A DNA stretch of 64,000 bases, from the NCBI GenBank assembly GCA_020433455.1, contig JAGRCP010000019.1, positions 1 through 64,000 of the forward strand, read 5' to 3'. The DNA comes from Caldilineaceae bacterium (GTDB lineage: Bacteria; Chloroflexota; Anaerolineae; Caldilineales; Caldilineaceae). The notes beneath the pieces are model-generated. The model saw only the letters and a program-made list of their open reading frames with translations, searched no databases and was not told where the DNA came from. Every line of letters begins with the position of its first letter. Position 1 is the first letter of the stretch. This document shows, piece after piece, positions 63,717 to 64,000 of this stretch. Both the position numbers and the translations under genes were made by a program.

Positions 63717-64000
63717 ATCGATCAGCCGGCCACCGGCCACCCAAGCAGCGCCCGGCACGTACGCGCCGCCGGCGGCTCCTCCTCGTGCTGACGGCCGGAG
63801 CCGCCCTGGCCTTCAGCCGGACAGGCTTATCGAGCGGGGGCATTCTGGCCCAGTCATCGCCTCTTTCGCCGCTCCAGCCCGTTACCGGCTTTGGCGACAG
63901 GGCCGGCAACGCGTATCCACTTGCCGCGTTCCTCATGCGGAGCCAGTTGATGCTGCCCCTTGTCGCCGCGCTCTTGTTGTTTATGGCCGTAGCGCTGGGC
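63713..64000 (+). CDS. Unknown membrane or secreted protein (3' end beyond the window)
   Basis: An open frame starts at ATG 63713, overlapping the birA stop by 4 bases, and runs to the window end without a stop (96 residues seen). The N-terminus is very basic (RPARTRRRRL), then a hydrophobic segment LLLVLTAGAALAF, an extracytoplasmic stretch and a second hydrophobic segment near residues 80-96 (LMLPLVAALLLFMAVALG). Coupling to birA suggests co-expression, but no function is recognisable. Confidence 0.65.
   Translation, partial: MNRSAGHRPPKQRPARTRRRRLLLVLTAGAALAFSRTGLSSGGILAQSSPLSPLQPVTGFGDRAGNAYPLAAFLMRSQLMLPLVAALLLFMAVALG

Overview
This 64 kb window is high-GC, densely coded DNA with no plasmid replication or phage genes. 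Gene content fits a free-living heterotroph of the Chloroflexota (Anaerolineae/Caldilineae-like): very many ABC importers with lipoprotein binding proteins, a SorC-controlled sugar locus containing AraL- and AraM-like enzymes, fused FTCD, a DUF3048 lipoprotein and a large LysM protein with a Pro/Thr/Glu linker. The taxon is inferred from gene content only.

Layout. 1-5.0 kb: tRNA 3' end, bidirectional terminator, a minus-strand BMP-type nucleoside importer (binding protein, double ATPase, one permease), then metF. 5.3-19.5 kb: a SorC-family regulator divergent from a long plus-strand operon: HAD phosphatase, binding protein, two permeases, two ATPases, two FGGY kinases flanking a 2-hydroxyacid dehydrogenase, a class II aldolase and a glycerol-1-phosphate dehydrogenase-like enzyme. 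It looks like a catabolic pathway for an unidentified sugar, polyol or sugar acid. 19.6-28.6 kb: amidohydrolase and FTCD (divergent), an ATP-grasp ligase, a NatAB-type exporter, an orphan CoxM-like FAD subunit and a GNAT. 28.9-36.7 kb: DUF3048 lipoprotein, 1129-residue LysM protein, a glycosyltransferase truncated at its 3' end, DUF1992, argH. 37.2-49.6 kb: one OppDF pair serving two binding protein/permease sets, then a beta-propeller lipoprotein. 49.6-54.2 kb: minus-strand ComEA, EamA transporter, GNAT and a methylmalonyl-CoA mutase-type large subunit. 54.3-56.4 kb: a decayed stretch with a GNAT pseudogene and an internally deleted IS4-type element. 56.4-64 kb: rmd and gmd (GDP-D-rhamnose), an alpha/beta hydrolase, a small TIR/DUF4062-like protein, a CDP-alcohol phosphotransferase with a DoxX-like tail, a secreted unknown, an HD protein, birA and a protein cut by the window edge.

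The most unusual non-coding feature is a set of long near-perfect palindromes in the intergenic gaps, with arms of 15-32 bases and several with no loop. Some belong to families sharing sequence between distant loci. Many sit between convergent genes or between binding-protein and permease genes, where they could act as terminators or processing hairpins; one coincides with the truncated end of the glycosyltransferase. The best candidates for undescribed biology are the SorC-controlled catabolic operon, whose two ATPases both carry Glu at the Q-loop position, and the palindrome families.
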